Source: Selaginella moellendorffii
Lineage: Eukaryota > Streptophyta > Lycopodiopsida > Selaginellales > Selaginellaceae
Length of the DNA: 64,000 bases
Reading direction: 5' to 3'
Assembly (NCBI RefSeq): GCF_000143415.4
Contig: NW_003314261.1
Span: 2,302,904-2,366,903 of the forward strand
Shown: positions 9,629-19,700 of the stretch, one piece after another
Layout: each line of letters opens with the position of its first letter
How positions within the stretch are numbered: the stretch's first letter is position 1
Made by a program: the position numbers and the translations under genes
Notes under the pieces: generated by a model
Told to the model about the DNA's origin: nothing
The model's input: only the letters and a program-made list of their open reading frames with translations
The model's database searches: none

Positions 9629-10804
9629 CTGCCAGGCGCTAGTTGCTAGTGCACGTCCTTGTCCTGGTTTTTGTGGCTTCTTTAGTTGAACCCAGAGCTT
9701 CTGTGTTCGTGCCAATGTCTCGTGCAGACCCGATTTGTAGCACGTTTCTTGCTTGACATTCTGCGCGTGGGAGATGTATATGATAGATCGGAGGGGCGAG
9801 TTGCCTTTTATCAGGCGGACAACTCTTGTCTTGAAGACTTTCTTCACCTCCTCGCCCACCATAATATCCACAACTATCTCTTGCATCGCCAAGTTAGAAT
9901 GCTGCCCGGAGACGGCATAGAACCGGATGTTCTGATCGTCCAACACCTTCCTATTGATCAAGTCTGGAAACCTCGTCTCGCCCTTCATTGTTCGGTAGTA
10001 GGGGATCACGTCTGCGATGTCGGGTGTTACTGGACTTGCCAGCATCTTCTGCTTCAGTTTCTCCACCCACTCATCAGATACTAGCCTGTGGTTGTATTTG
10101 CTTTGGATGTCGATACGGCTCACGTCAATTGTATATACTTTGTTGGAATAGTAACAAGTACTATTATCTGCGACGATTTTTGCTGCCTCTTCTTGCTCTT
10201 TCTGCTCTTTGCGGCTCTTCTTTTTGGTGGGTGTAGTGTTCGAACCCGAGGCAATGGCATCACCGAGTAGCTTCTTTTTTGGAGGAGAGTCGGACGTCGG
10301 CTTGAGCTTGACCACCCTTTTCTGCTTCGGGGTAGTTTCTAGATAGACCCCCTTCCCCTTTGCTTCGCGAACTGGAGTCACTCTCAACGGCTCAATGTTG
10401 GAATATAGTTTTTGAACATCGCCGTAGGTGAGGTCCATGGATTCCATGTGATCTTCATAGACCCGCAGCGTCTTTGAAATTGTGGGCCTCCTGGACAACC
10501 TCTCCCTAGCTCCCTCTAAGAATTCCTCATAGCCGCTGCCCCCCTCCGGGAAGCCGCTAGGATGTGCAAGGTGGATCTTGAAGGCAGACGCTGTCTCTAC
10601 CACAAGTGCCAGTCCATATTCTTGCATGGAACTGCATGGAGTGTCTGTCACTTGGATGAGGATCCCCATGCATTCTTTTCTCCCACCATCTGTGTTGTAC
10701 AGCCTCAGATCCTCGCCTTCCATCCCGAAAGTCCAACTGGTGAGCTCCTCCCCCTTCTCTACATCCACATTGACAGTGGCTGGAAGAAGAACGCAATTCC
10801 TCGC

Positions 10805-11043
10805 CTGTTCAGAAATGCACAACAATTAGAGCTGACAGATGAAAAGCTAGCAGCTGGAAATAACGTGAGGCCACACGCCATTCACCACTGCATCAGATGT
10901 CTTGAGGCTGCATCCTAAGATGGCATGAGGCTACACGCCATCTGTAACCGGACTGCACTCGAGAGCCCAATCGGTGCATGCCAATGTTGCTACTGAATGG
11001 CATGTGGCCTCATGACATTTTCTACTTGGCCTAAAAGACTTAC
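10805..11043 (-). other. 239-bp first intron, placed immediately after the ATG, with three palindromes
   Basis: The donor is CAAATG|GTAAGTC and the acceptor TTCTGAACAG|GCGAGG. The palindromes are at 10860-10881, 10920-10941 and 10997-11018. Upstream of the donor the in-frame sequence has no other ATG before a stop, so the ATG at the donor is the best start. The alternative is a start at 10825, inside the intron (MLCISEQ). Copy 2 has the same intron, also 239 bp. Confidence 0.75.
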
Positions 11044-11046
11044 CAT

Positions 11047-12690
11047 TTGAAGCCGAATGGAGGCGTGACAACCGGACTCGCTGGTGAATGTGCACTGTGT
11101 GTGCAGCGGATCATAGCAGCAAGGCTACTCTGCCACTTACAGTTGGAGAGTGGCGCTGAAATCTCCCGGGACACCAAGTGGGCTACGTGTGGGTGGCGGA
11201 GTGGGCGGCGGAGTTGGCGGCGAAGTTACAAACTGGGTGTGTCTTGAAGTGGACGCCGATGCACACGACCGTGATGCGAGTGCGATGCGAGCGCGAGTGG
11301 ACGCCGATGCACACGAGAAACCTGTAGAGAAGTGGGAGCGCGATGTGAGCGCGCGTGTGCAAGCGCGAGTACGAAGCAAAATGCAAAACCTAACCTCACA
11401 CACGTGAAATGTCACGACGGTTGGTAATCCCGCCACGTCATCATTCCTCGGACTTGGGCGCCACTATTAATTTCTGGATCAGCGCGCGCATGCGTGAAAT
11501 CCAAAAGAAATCCGCAACGTCATCATTCCTCGGACTGCATGCACGCGAAATCCAAAAGAAAGATCATGATTGGGATATCATTTAATACTCTCGCTATATT
11601 TATACCATGCATGATTGGATATTCCAAAGCATCTTGTATTTCCAAAAATGCCAGATGTTCAGCTAAATAAATTGTCAGAGGATTTGATGTGACGTTCAAG
11701 CGTGTGGGCTCATGCAATTTTGATCCCAAAAAATGCACCAAAAAATGCTCGGCGTCATCTAGCGTTATCTCTTGAGTGGCGTGGGGCCGCATGCCATTTT
11801 CAGGAGCACATAGGAGTATATTCCTAGAATATTCTGACACGCGCGAGATTGTTTTGAGTTTCCTGGAGATCCAACCGTTAGATCGCAACTAGATTTTACA
11901 GAATGGTATACAATGTCCTTCTTGATGACCCTGCAAAGAAGCATCTCGATCGGACATTCCCAAGTAAATAAAGCTGTTTCTATTTTTGGTACAAGTAAAC
12001 TTTATAGCGTGTGGGCTCATGCAATTTTGAACCCAAAAATGCACCAAAAAATGCTCGACTAGCATTATTCTTTGTATGGCGTGTGGCCTTATATTGCCAT
12101 AAATGGACGTACACACACAGCATAATTATTCCTTTACACGGTGAATAATCTTGGCGCGGATCACTGACATGGCATGGCAAAGTTCGAATCACTGACATGG
12201 CACAGCTGGATCGAGGCAAGGACATGATGTGACAAAGTTCAACCTCCGACAGCAAAGTCTAGAAGCTACTCAGTTTGAAATTTGTCAGAGGAATCATAAG
12301 ATCTGGTTTGTCAGAGGATTTGATGTGACGTTCAAGCGTATGTTATTTTTGAATTCTCAAACTCATTCCTAGGTCTATCATTTTTGTGCGCCGTGTTCTT
12401 GGTTCCGCTGAGCGCAGTGAGCGCTGCTTGTGTAAGCGGCGTTGTGAGCTGTGGTTTATGCGTCTACAAGCGGTTGCGGCATTGCGAGCGCCATTGCGAG
12501 CGGCAGTTTATGCGAGTGGCAGTTTGTGCGAGCGGCGCTACGAGCAGTTGTGGTGTTGTGAGCGGCGCTACGAGTAGTTGCAGTGTTGCGAGCGGCACTG
12601 TCTTTGGTGTGGCTACCGCTTCCTCTTGATATTCGGCACTTGTGCTTCCTGGTATGTTCACCATGGAATGGTTTAGGACCACATTTAGAA
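11047..12690. promoter_or_regulatory. Divergent intergenic region between the two genes of copy 1
   Basis: The two genes point away from each other, so both promoters must lie here. The left part (11180-11400) is rich in GCGAGCGCGAGT and CCGATGCACACGA repeats. A ~100-bp block (GCGTGTGGGCTCATGCAATT, then AAAATGCACCAAAAAATGCTCG, then a palindrome) is present twice, at about 11698-11797 and 12004-12100. A TCAGAGGATTTGATGTGACG segment also occurs twice (about 11676 and 12315). Palindromes are at 11776-11797 and 12076-12100. I see no clear TATA box that I would commit to. Confidence 0.6.
12425..12605 (+). repeat. GAGCGGC-rich minisatellite upstream of the transposase
   Basis: Units such as GCGAGCGGCGCTACGAG and GTTGTGAGCGGCGCTACGAG repeat irregularly. 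Copy 2 (33590-33735) has fewer units. It lies in the presumed leader and is open in one frame only because it is repetitive. Confidence 0.7.
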
Positions 12691-12953
12691 ATGGCATGAG
12701 GCCACATGCCATCTTGGGCCCTTGCAATTTCATGGCTAGCGTATTGTCATGTATGTTTTTACTTGCCTGCAGCTGTGTGTATATCAAGATGGCATGAGGC
12801 CTCATGCCAATTTTGTGAATGCGAAATTTCACATGGGTGTCAATAGCATGTTTGAATAATGGCATGTGGCCTCATGCTATTTGGTATGTTATAATTTAGG
12901 CCATTCTCCAATCATTTTTTGTATGGTCTTAACTTCTTTTTTGCACTTTCAGA
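12691..12953 (+). promoter_or_regulatory. Transposase 5' leader with three palindromes and a probable 5'UTR intron end
   Basis: Palindromes are at 12691-12712, 12789-12810 and 12859-12880. A pyrimidine-rich stretch ending GCACTTTCAG lies one base before the ATG at 12954, which looks like a 3' splice site. A candidate donor is CTG|GTATGTT near 12650. The arrangement mirrors the leftward gene, whose first intron also abuts its start codon. Confidence 0.6.
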
Positions 12954-14695
12954 ATGGCCTTCAGGGTTGGGGAAAAAGTTTACATTTTGAATGGTGGGAA
13001 GAGAGTTGCAAAAGGGACCCTTGTGTCTATGGATCGGAACTTTGTTATACACTGTGAAAGGCTTGGGGAAGGCAATGCTGCTGTATCAGTAGAGACTGTC
13101 TTCGATGGGAATGTGGTCGCTATTGAACAAGGACAGATGGTCATCGGGGTAAATGTTGTTGTCGCCTTGAAAAATCTTTAGAAGAAAGCAGATGTTGGGG
13201 ACAGCGCAAGTGCGACGCATGTTCCCTCCGTGGATCTTAAGAACCGTGCTACATGGATTCAGGCAAAGGTGTTTCTAAACAACCCCGAGGGGGAGGTGGT
13301 AGCTGAGGGCTTAGCCACAGTTGTCGATCCAAGAGATGCGGTTGCTAATCAAGAATTGGGCTGGGATGATATTGGAGTTGCGATTTTAGAGGTTGTTGAC
13401 ACAGAAGAAAACAGTCTGACTATTGGAAGCATTGTGCGGTGGACATTGAGGCATTTAGTGTTTGAGAATGTGAAGGATTCACAATCAAACACCACTACAA
13501 CTGATGACAGAACATCTCTTCATGGGAAAAGAAAGTACACCTTCCTAAAGCGCAGCCAAAGGGATCTGAGCAACGAACCGACAAGGCAGAAAATGGCGAT
13601 GGAGGTTCGAATGGTCTCGACAGTTGCTTGTTGCAAGAGGAGGTGCTGTCAACATGCTGATTGGGATGCTATTGAAGAGGAGAGAGCAAGATACAAGACA
13701 TTGTCCTGGAAGGCAGCTTGCAATTTTGTGTATGAGGCATTACGGTCATCTGTTGATGCTTCAGAACATCAGGTGGGGGGCATGGTCTTCCAGAGGGGTT
13801 TGGTCTGCATGAAGGCATGGAGAATCATTTATGGAGTCCCTCGAACCACATTCTACAGAATCAAAACTGAGTTCGAGGAACAAAGGGTACAACAGGCAGT
13901 CCATGGGAACGACGGTACGCACAAAACCAGGGGTCATGTTGTATATGGAGAGGCAATCTTCAAGAGGTTTGTCGAGACATGTAGCGAGCAGCAACCACAT
14001 AAAACCCGCCTCTTGGAAGATGGAACACGAGACACCCAACGAGTTCTCCTTTCCATGTATACCAAGGGGGCCATATTGGAAGATGTGAATCGGGAACTCT
14101 AGAGTAATGGCTACAGGAAGCTGAGCCAATCTAGATTTAGTAGATTGTGGAGCAACAGGTTCAGGGATGTGAGTATAGGAAAGTACTCCAGCTTTTCAAA
14201 GTGTGACGAGTGCACTGCTATCAAAATGGCTTTGTCGAAGAATTCTTGCAGCGCTCAAGAGTGAGAGACGTTGGTTAGAAGGCGGCTCGACCACAACATC
14301 GAGCAGAGAAGCTGCAAGACTGCATATTATCATAACAGGATTCTCTTCATGGAGAGACCTGACTCTTACCTCTGCATCATCCACGACAAAATGGACCAGA
14401 AAAAGACGTGCTTACCTCGACTCAATCCTGCCCCCAAGGCAATCTCTTCATCCATGCAGCTGCCTGTGTCTCTGTTTGGCATAATCGCTCATGGGCATGG
14501 TGCCCAGAACTATGGGAACTTCTTTGTACCTCTATGGGGTGGCGGGGGTGCAAACATGATGATTGCGTCCTTAGCAAAACACTTAAGGTCTCTGCAAAGT
14601 GCGCAGACTGAGCTGAACGGCCAACCCTTGCATAAGGCCCTTGTCGGTCGAACCCCATACAGGGTTCAGCTGGAGGAGGAGCAAAGGCTTGCAGT

Positions 14696-14717
14696 ATCGC
14701 GTGGGGCCCCATGCCAT
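14696..14717. repeat. Palindrome within the transposase frame (first)
   Basis: ATCGCGTG, six bases, CATGCCAT. It is read in frame as SRGAPCHPSE. I found no GT-AG pair that clearly removes it, so it appears to be exonic. Confidence 0.75.
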
Positions 14718-14752
14718 CCCAGTGAATATGTTGGCCGTCAGATTGTAGGGTT

Positions 14753-14774
14753 ATCACGTGAGGCCTCATGCCAT
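14753..14774. repeat. Palindrome within the transposase frame (second)
   Basis: ATCACGTGAGGCCTCATGCC is followed by AT. It is read as SREASCHSNE, echoing the first. The two lie in a variable segment between the first and second catalytic motifs. Confidence 0.75.
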
Positions 14775-16008
14775 TCTAACGAGGCTGGTCGCCCGGTGAA
14801 TGCACAGCCTCATCCAAACGAAGTAGAATCTCAAGGAAGTTCTTGCGGCCGATGTGGCCTTCCACCCCATCTTCTGCTCCAAACAGACAATACTGGCAGT
14901 GAGAACAAAAATATGTACGTCTTCGCGTACTTGGCGATGCTTGTTGCCAAAGGCATATTTGAAACGGTTACACTTGGCTTTCTCATGGTTGGGCACACTC
15001 ATGAAGACGTCGATGCCATGTTCAGTCACCTGGCAAAGTCCCTCCGGCGATCCAATGTCCTCACCCTCCCACAACTCTACGATGAATTCCAAAATTGCAT
15101 CAAAGGCACTGTTGAAGCTGCACTTGTGACAGAGGTTCCAGACTTTAAGGGGTTTGTAAAATGCTACATCAGGGACGGATCCGAAACGCTGATTGGCCAC
15201 TCCAAGCCTCTTCAGTTTCATTTCAGCATGCGTGACGGTGCTCCAGTGATGAGGTACAAGATGAGAGAATGGGACACAGTGTGGCTGCCAGTGGATGGCA
15301 TTGAACTCTTCAAGAGAGATCCCATAACTGGGGAACCTATGATTCCTCAGGGTTCCCCACGGCCGATGCACCCGGATGGACTCAAAGACCAGGAAAGTAT
15401 AGTGGCCGGGATTAGACAGCATATTGCCTTCTGGAAGAGGGGGTTGGTGTTTGGTGGGGAATCCTATTTTAAGAGGTGCAAGCCTTTGCTCGAATACTGG
15501 GAGAAGATTATATCTGCTATCCAAAATGGGCTGGTTGTATATGAAGAATTGGAAGAGTCTTTTTGGCCAGAACCCAGAGCACCAGATAGTAGCGGAACAA
15601 TGTCCTTTGGAAATGCAGTGACAGATAACGATGTTGAGGATCACTATTGTGGGCCGAGGAACAAGAAGCTGGATTCAGCATTCAATCCAGTACAGCTCTG
15701 CAAAGGAATGGTCGTGCTTGTCAGACCCAGTAATAAAAAACAAATGATATGGGTGGGGCGCTGCATCACTGATGCAGAGGAGGATGCGGAAACTAACTCC
15801 TTCAATGTAACTGTGGAGTGGTTCAAGCCAAGTTCCGGATATACAAAGGATTGCCTAAAAAAGAAATGGGTGCTGAATCCAAGGGATCCCAGCATGAGCA
15901 TATTGGTGGATAATGTTGTGCATGGTTGGATGCGGAAGCAGAGTGCCACCATCACCTTGCCAGACCATGCAAGAGATGCAGCAAGAGCATTCATAACTCG
16001 GGTTCAAG

Positions 16009-16060
16009 GTGAGATTCATTAATATTCCTTTACTAAGTTTATAATGTATTTTATTTCAAG
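16009..16060 (+). other. 52-bp intron near the transposase 3' end
   Basis: The donor is CAAG|GTGAGATTC and the acceptor ATTTCAAG|GTGAAC. It is conserved at 37045-37096. Without splicing the ORF ends 4 codons into the intron; with splicing it ends in an acidic tail and TGA at 16093-16095. Confidence 0.8.
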
Positions 16061-16095
16061 GTGAACAATTCGAATCTGAATCAGAGGAGGCGTGA

Positions 16096-16711
16096 TGGCA
16101 TGTGGCCCTTTGCACTAGTATATCTTAATACCGGTCTGAGAAATAGAATGGCATGTGCCCTCAGGCCTTTTACTAAATCACTTTTGAAAGAAATGCAAGC
16201 CTCTATGTCGTAAAAAAAAGGTACTAGAGAAATTCCTTAATAATATGAATGTTATTTAGTTTCATGAAAATACACTAAGGGTCAAATGAGTTAAATGACT
16301 TCTCCAGACTAGCAATGCCTCTTGCTACACCTTCACAATTAGATTCGTTAGAAAAAGATAACATTGAATAATATCTAAATGTTCTCACCATTAAGTTATA
16401 TGTCTGGCTAATAGGAATGACGTTCATCTTGGAAAGCTCACCACACGCTCAATGAACAAACAAATAGTGTGTGCGCGCATGCCATCGCTCTTCTTTAGCT
16501 TCAGATTCGGCTTGTTCACCTTGACAATGAGATTTATTATACAACTAGATGGACTCAGTCTGGACACAAAGTCACCGCGCTAGTCACCATGCCCCAGATA
16601 TGTCTAGCCCCTGGACAAAAAACATATAATTTCACATCATTTTCAAATACTTGAAAATTTGTACATAGTCCCATTTTACTGAATAAATCCCACTTTAACG
16701 AAATAGAGCTT
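16096..16711. other. Right non-coding end of copy 1
   Basis: No gene is seen. A truncated palindrome lies at 16095, and degenerate copies lie at 16148-16169 and about 16466-16485. Compared with copy 2, about 950 bp are missing here: the sequence jumps from the equivalent of 37140 to 38088 at a GGCCCT junction. The right TIR ends at 16711. Confidence 0.75.
16688..16711 (-). repeat. Right terminal inverted repeat, copy 1
   Basis: It is the inverted counterpart of the left TIR and ends GAAATAGAGCTT. It is followed by TSD AAGC at 16712-16715. Confidence 0.92.
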
Positions 16712-19700
16712 AAGCTCAAAAAATCCAGGTTAAGCACCAGCTGGAAAGGATAGAGGCTGACAAGATGGAAGCCTTCCTAAAAGCAGGACACATCAGATGG
16801 CACACAAGTGAGCTCGCACTGAACAGGGAGTTCTATCGCTCCATAAGATCTAAAGTAGTCTCCCCACCGATGTTCAGATTGAAGGACGAACAAGGGCAAT
16901 TGCACACAGAGATCGACGACATGCACAATATGGCAGAACACTACTACTCCCAACTGTTCAAGGAGGAACCATGGGATGAGGTCAGACAAGAGAAACTTGA
17001 GTGAGTGCTGGAGCATATCCCGACCAAGTACACCCCAGCAATGAACACCAGAGTAACGAGACCTTTCACGCTGCGAGAATTAAAGGATGCCCTGGATGAC
17101 CTCAAGGACGACAAGATGCCAGGGGAGGACGGTATGCCACCAGCCTTCTACAAACAAAACTGGGAATGGATCGGACCAGAAGTTCTCAGAATGTGGCAGG
17201 AAACCATGCGAGCTGGGAAGTGGCCGGAAGGAGCTACGGATGGGATTATTGCGCTGATACCAAAAAAAGGAGACATGTCCCACCTCAAGAACTGGAGGCC
17301 CATCTCCATGTTGAACACCTTGTACAAGATCGTAGCAAAAGCCTTGGCATCAGGCCTCAAGCCTCTGCTCCCAGAAACGATCAAGGAGACACAGAACGGT
17401 TTCGTGGATGGCAGGCAAATTGTGGACAATCTCCTAACAGTCCTGCTGGCGCAAGAACACACCAAAGACATGGTAGAGCAGATCACAATCATTCTCCTGG
17501 ACTTTGAAAAAGCTTACAACCGGGTGGATCGGAAAGTTCTCCAAGCCATAATGATCAAGCAAGGAGTCCCTCTGCAGTTCGTGGAATGGACAGCATCCCT
17601 GTACCACTCGGCATCGAGCACGGTTACAATCAATGGAACCATGGGACAGTCCTTCAAACTTGAAAGATCGGTCCGCCAAGGATGCCCCCTCGCGCCATAC
17701 CTATTCCTGTTTGTGGCAGATGCTCTGGCCTACTACCTCGCCCGAACAGAGGGCCCGAAAGGTATGCCCCTTCCAGGCTGCGGCTCCGCGCTTCAGGACA
17801 TGATCGAAGCCTCAAAGGAGGACATCCTATCCTCAGCCTTTGCAGACGACACAAGCCTGATTGTGGAGGGATCACCGGAGAACCTCTCAAACGTTAAAAG
17901 GGACCTGGACTTCTTCAACGAGGCCATGGGATCAAAAATAAACTAGCACAAATCGGTAGGATTATAGCTCCCCCCTGGCAGACCTCCAAAATAGGGCACA
18001 GAGCTGGGTTTCAAATGGCTGGACACGGAGGAGACCACCCGCTACCTTGGCTTCCAAGTCGGACACCAGTATGATCCAGAACCTCAGAACCAAAAAGCAG
18101 TTACAAAAATAAGGGATCAACTCAAGTTCTGGGTGAGCAGAAAACTATCATTCTCCGCACGCTGTGTGGTGGCTAACAGCATCCTGCTTGGAGTGATCTG
18201 GTTCCTGGCAGCATGCTGGAACATGGACAGGCGAACGATCCAGGAAATGAACCAACTCATTTGAACCTATGTTTGCAAAGGCTCCTCCTAAGTGTCGCGT
18301 GGTGGAGCAAAGGTCAACTGGCGGTCAGTAACACTTCCGAAGCACGAAGGGGGCCTCAATATTATTGACATCGAAGAACAATGCAAGGCTCTCCTCTTCA
18401 AGATTTTCACAAGGATGCTCATGCTAGGCAACCAACCATGGAGAATACTGCTGCGAGCACAACTTTTGAAAGCCCTCCCGGACAAGAATGAGCACACTAG
18501 ACAAAACTGGGTGACAGACGAACAATGGCTCTTCTCAGACACCAAACTCAAAATGACAAAAGCCCACACGTTCTTAGGAAAGTTGTTCAAGCTCTGGAGG
18601 CAATTCAAGTGCAAGCTAGAACGTAAACCACCTCATACCAAAGAACAACTGGACCGGCAGCCAATTTTCCTGAGCAAACTCTTTGCTGTCAAAGGTAAAA
18701 TGCTCAGAGCTTCAGAGGATCGCGGCCTGGACCAGACATGCAGAGACCTGCACAGAGCAGGGATGAGAACCTTCACAGAGGCAGACACCATGATCCAGCC
18801 CAACCAGACGACCAAAAACCGCGACCGAATCAGTGCTTTCTATGGACTAACCATCTCGGAACACAGGATGCGCAAATTCCAGACAGCCTTTTTAGCAGCC
18901 AAACATGCATGCCTTGAACGACTGAACTTGCAAGAAGATCAATACCATTGATGGTGGAAGGTGGACGAGTCGATCATATGCGCCCTCCCCAGCATGACAT
19001 CGGGACTAATCTTCGAGGCAGGACAGGCTGGACGCCTGTACCCCATCGTCACCCCCGGGTACGAGGACCTCCCTGATATGAGCAGAGCTAAACTGATCAG
19101 AGTGATTCAAATGGAGAAAAAAATGGCCAACGTTGATCCATTGATCCCAGAAAACCAATATGCTCACCTCTACTGGTTCTGCCAACAAACCCTGGATGAA
19201 CTCAAGTGGGATCCCGCAGAGTGGCAATGGAGAGTAACCACATGCAAGGACTTCTTCTAGTACGAGACCAAGCTGGGCCGGAAACTGATCAGGGTGCCGA
19301 CTTGATCCTCCCTCATCCAGAAAGCAAAGGCCCAACAGATCCACTCCAGGAACCACTCACACTGCATCAACAAGATCTGGAAGGGGCGCTGGTCAGCCAA
19401 GAACCGCTACTTCATGTGGTTGGCCCAACAGGAACATCTTCCCTCTTTGGCGGCCATACATCTTCCAAACACAGCCTGCAAGACATGTGGCGCCACTGAA
19501 ACACAGCAACACATCTTATGGGAATGTCCGGCAGCACAAGAAGTATAGGAAGGAGCAGCAGCGGTACTCAAACGAACATCAACCGAAGGAGCGGCAATCA
19601 CATATGAATCAGCGCTCTGAGGTAGTTTCATCCAGGGAAAAACAAAGAATCCTGATGCTTGGAAGTGGAGACACAACGAGGCCCCACACTTTGATCAACT

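Larger units (their letters stand above)
5427..11046 (-). pseudogene. Transposon accessory gene: ParB-like domain, acidic and repeat linkers, C-terminal FCP1/NIF-type HAD domain (11 exons)
   Basis: I infer exons (high to low) at 11046-11044, 10804-9629, 9574-8251, 8212-8114, 8075-7986, 7936-7793, 7745-7194, 7136-7122, 7076-6969, 6921-6337 and 6289-5427. Every junction keeps frame; the total is 1652 codons plus stop. The ATG is followed immediately by the first intron, then ARNCVLLPATV. Near residue 230 comes a ParB-N-like stretch (VYTIDVSRIDIQ, NHRLVSDEWVEKLKQKM, YAVSGQHSNLAMQEI). Then follow a Lys-rich part, a Glu/Asp tract (7200-7400), degenerate APLD/PTDG repeats, and a HAD domain with IIFDLNGVLF, LGVWTSMM and LIINDSPIK, typical of the FCP1/SCP (NIF) type but with DxN for DxD. 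Stops at 8747-8749, 8369-8371 and 6635-6637 disable this copy. The role is unknown; a ParB-like part suggests DNA or nucleotide binding. Confidence 0.78.
12954..16095 (+). pseudogene. DUF7869-type DDE transposase, copy 1
   Basis: The start is at ATG MAFRVGEKVYILNGG, and 1029 codons follow once a 52-bp intron (16009-16060) is removed. Two tandem DUF8039-like repeats come first (GGKRVAKGTLVSMD and PEGEVVAEGLATVVD), then a CCKRRCC cluster, GLVCMKAWRIIYGVPRTTFY, a CDEC pair and the catalytic-looking core. The core has IIHDKMDQKK near residue 477, QTDNTGSENKN near 643 and GHTHEDVDAMFSHL near 680, the signature of DUF7869 proteins. I read these three as the DDE/RNase H-fold acidic positions. The C-terminus after splicing is GEQFESESEEA. 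In-frame stops at 13179-13181, 14100-14102 and 14262-14264 disable it; there is no frameshift. It should cut and join the TIRs. Confidence 0.85.
4985..16711 (+). mobile_element. DNA transposon copy 1 (11.7 kb, DUF7869-type transposase)
   Basis: The terminal inverted repeats are about 24 bp, begin AAGCTCTATTT and end GTGGGA. They are flanked by a 4-bp TSD (AAGC). The element holds a leftward accessory gene (11046-5427) and a rightward transposase gene (12954-16095) that diverge from a shared ~1.9-kb region. About 20 copies of a 22-bp palindrome are spread through its non-coding parts. A second copy at 28060-38687 has identical ends and the same layout but a different left module. Both genes are disabled here by stops. 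The 4-bp TSD of variable sequence fits superfamilies such as Sola or Chapaev, but I cannot assign it; it does not start with CACTA. Confidence 0.92.

Noticed and set aside
9081-9689. Plus-strand 202-codon open frame, repeated at 29827-30435
   Set aside because: It is antisense to the conserved accessory gene in both copies and is best explained as a shadow.
8747-10825. A 692-codon unspliced protein starting MLCISEQ as the true gene product
   Set aside because: The frame runs through a 54-bp intron with good splice signals and a palindrome, starts within a better-supported intron, and ends at a point stop that is absent from copy 2.
11137-11436. Minus-strand open frames upstream of the accessory gene as its N-terminus
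   Set aside because: The frame needed at the splice junction hits a stop shortly upstream and has no other ATG, so the ATG at 11046-11044 is preferred.
12384-12629. 81-codon Cys/Ser/Val-rich open frame before the transposase
   Set aside because: It lies in the GAGCGGC minisatellite; copy 2 has a different number of units and a different end.
5371-12880. Regular palindromic repeats as a CRISPR-like array
   Set aside because: Spacing is irregular (tens to thousands of bp), the setting is a eukaryotic transposon with introns, and no cas gene is present.
14766-15644. Minus-strand 292-codon open frame opposite the transposase
   Set aside because: It lies opposite the conserved DUF7869 core. Copy 2 retains it only because the DNA is nearly identical.
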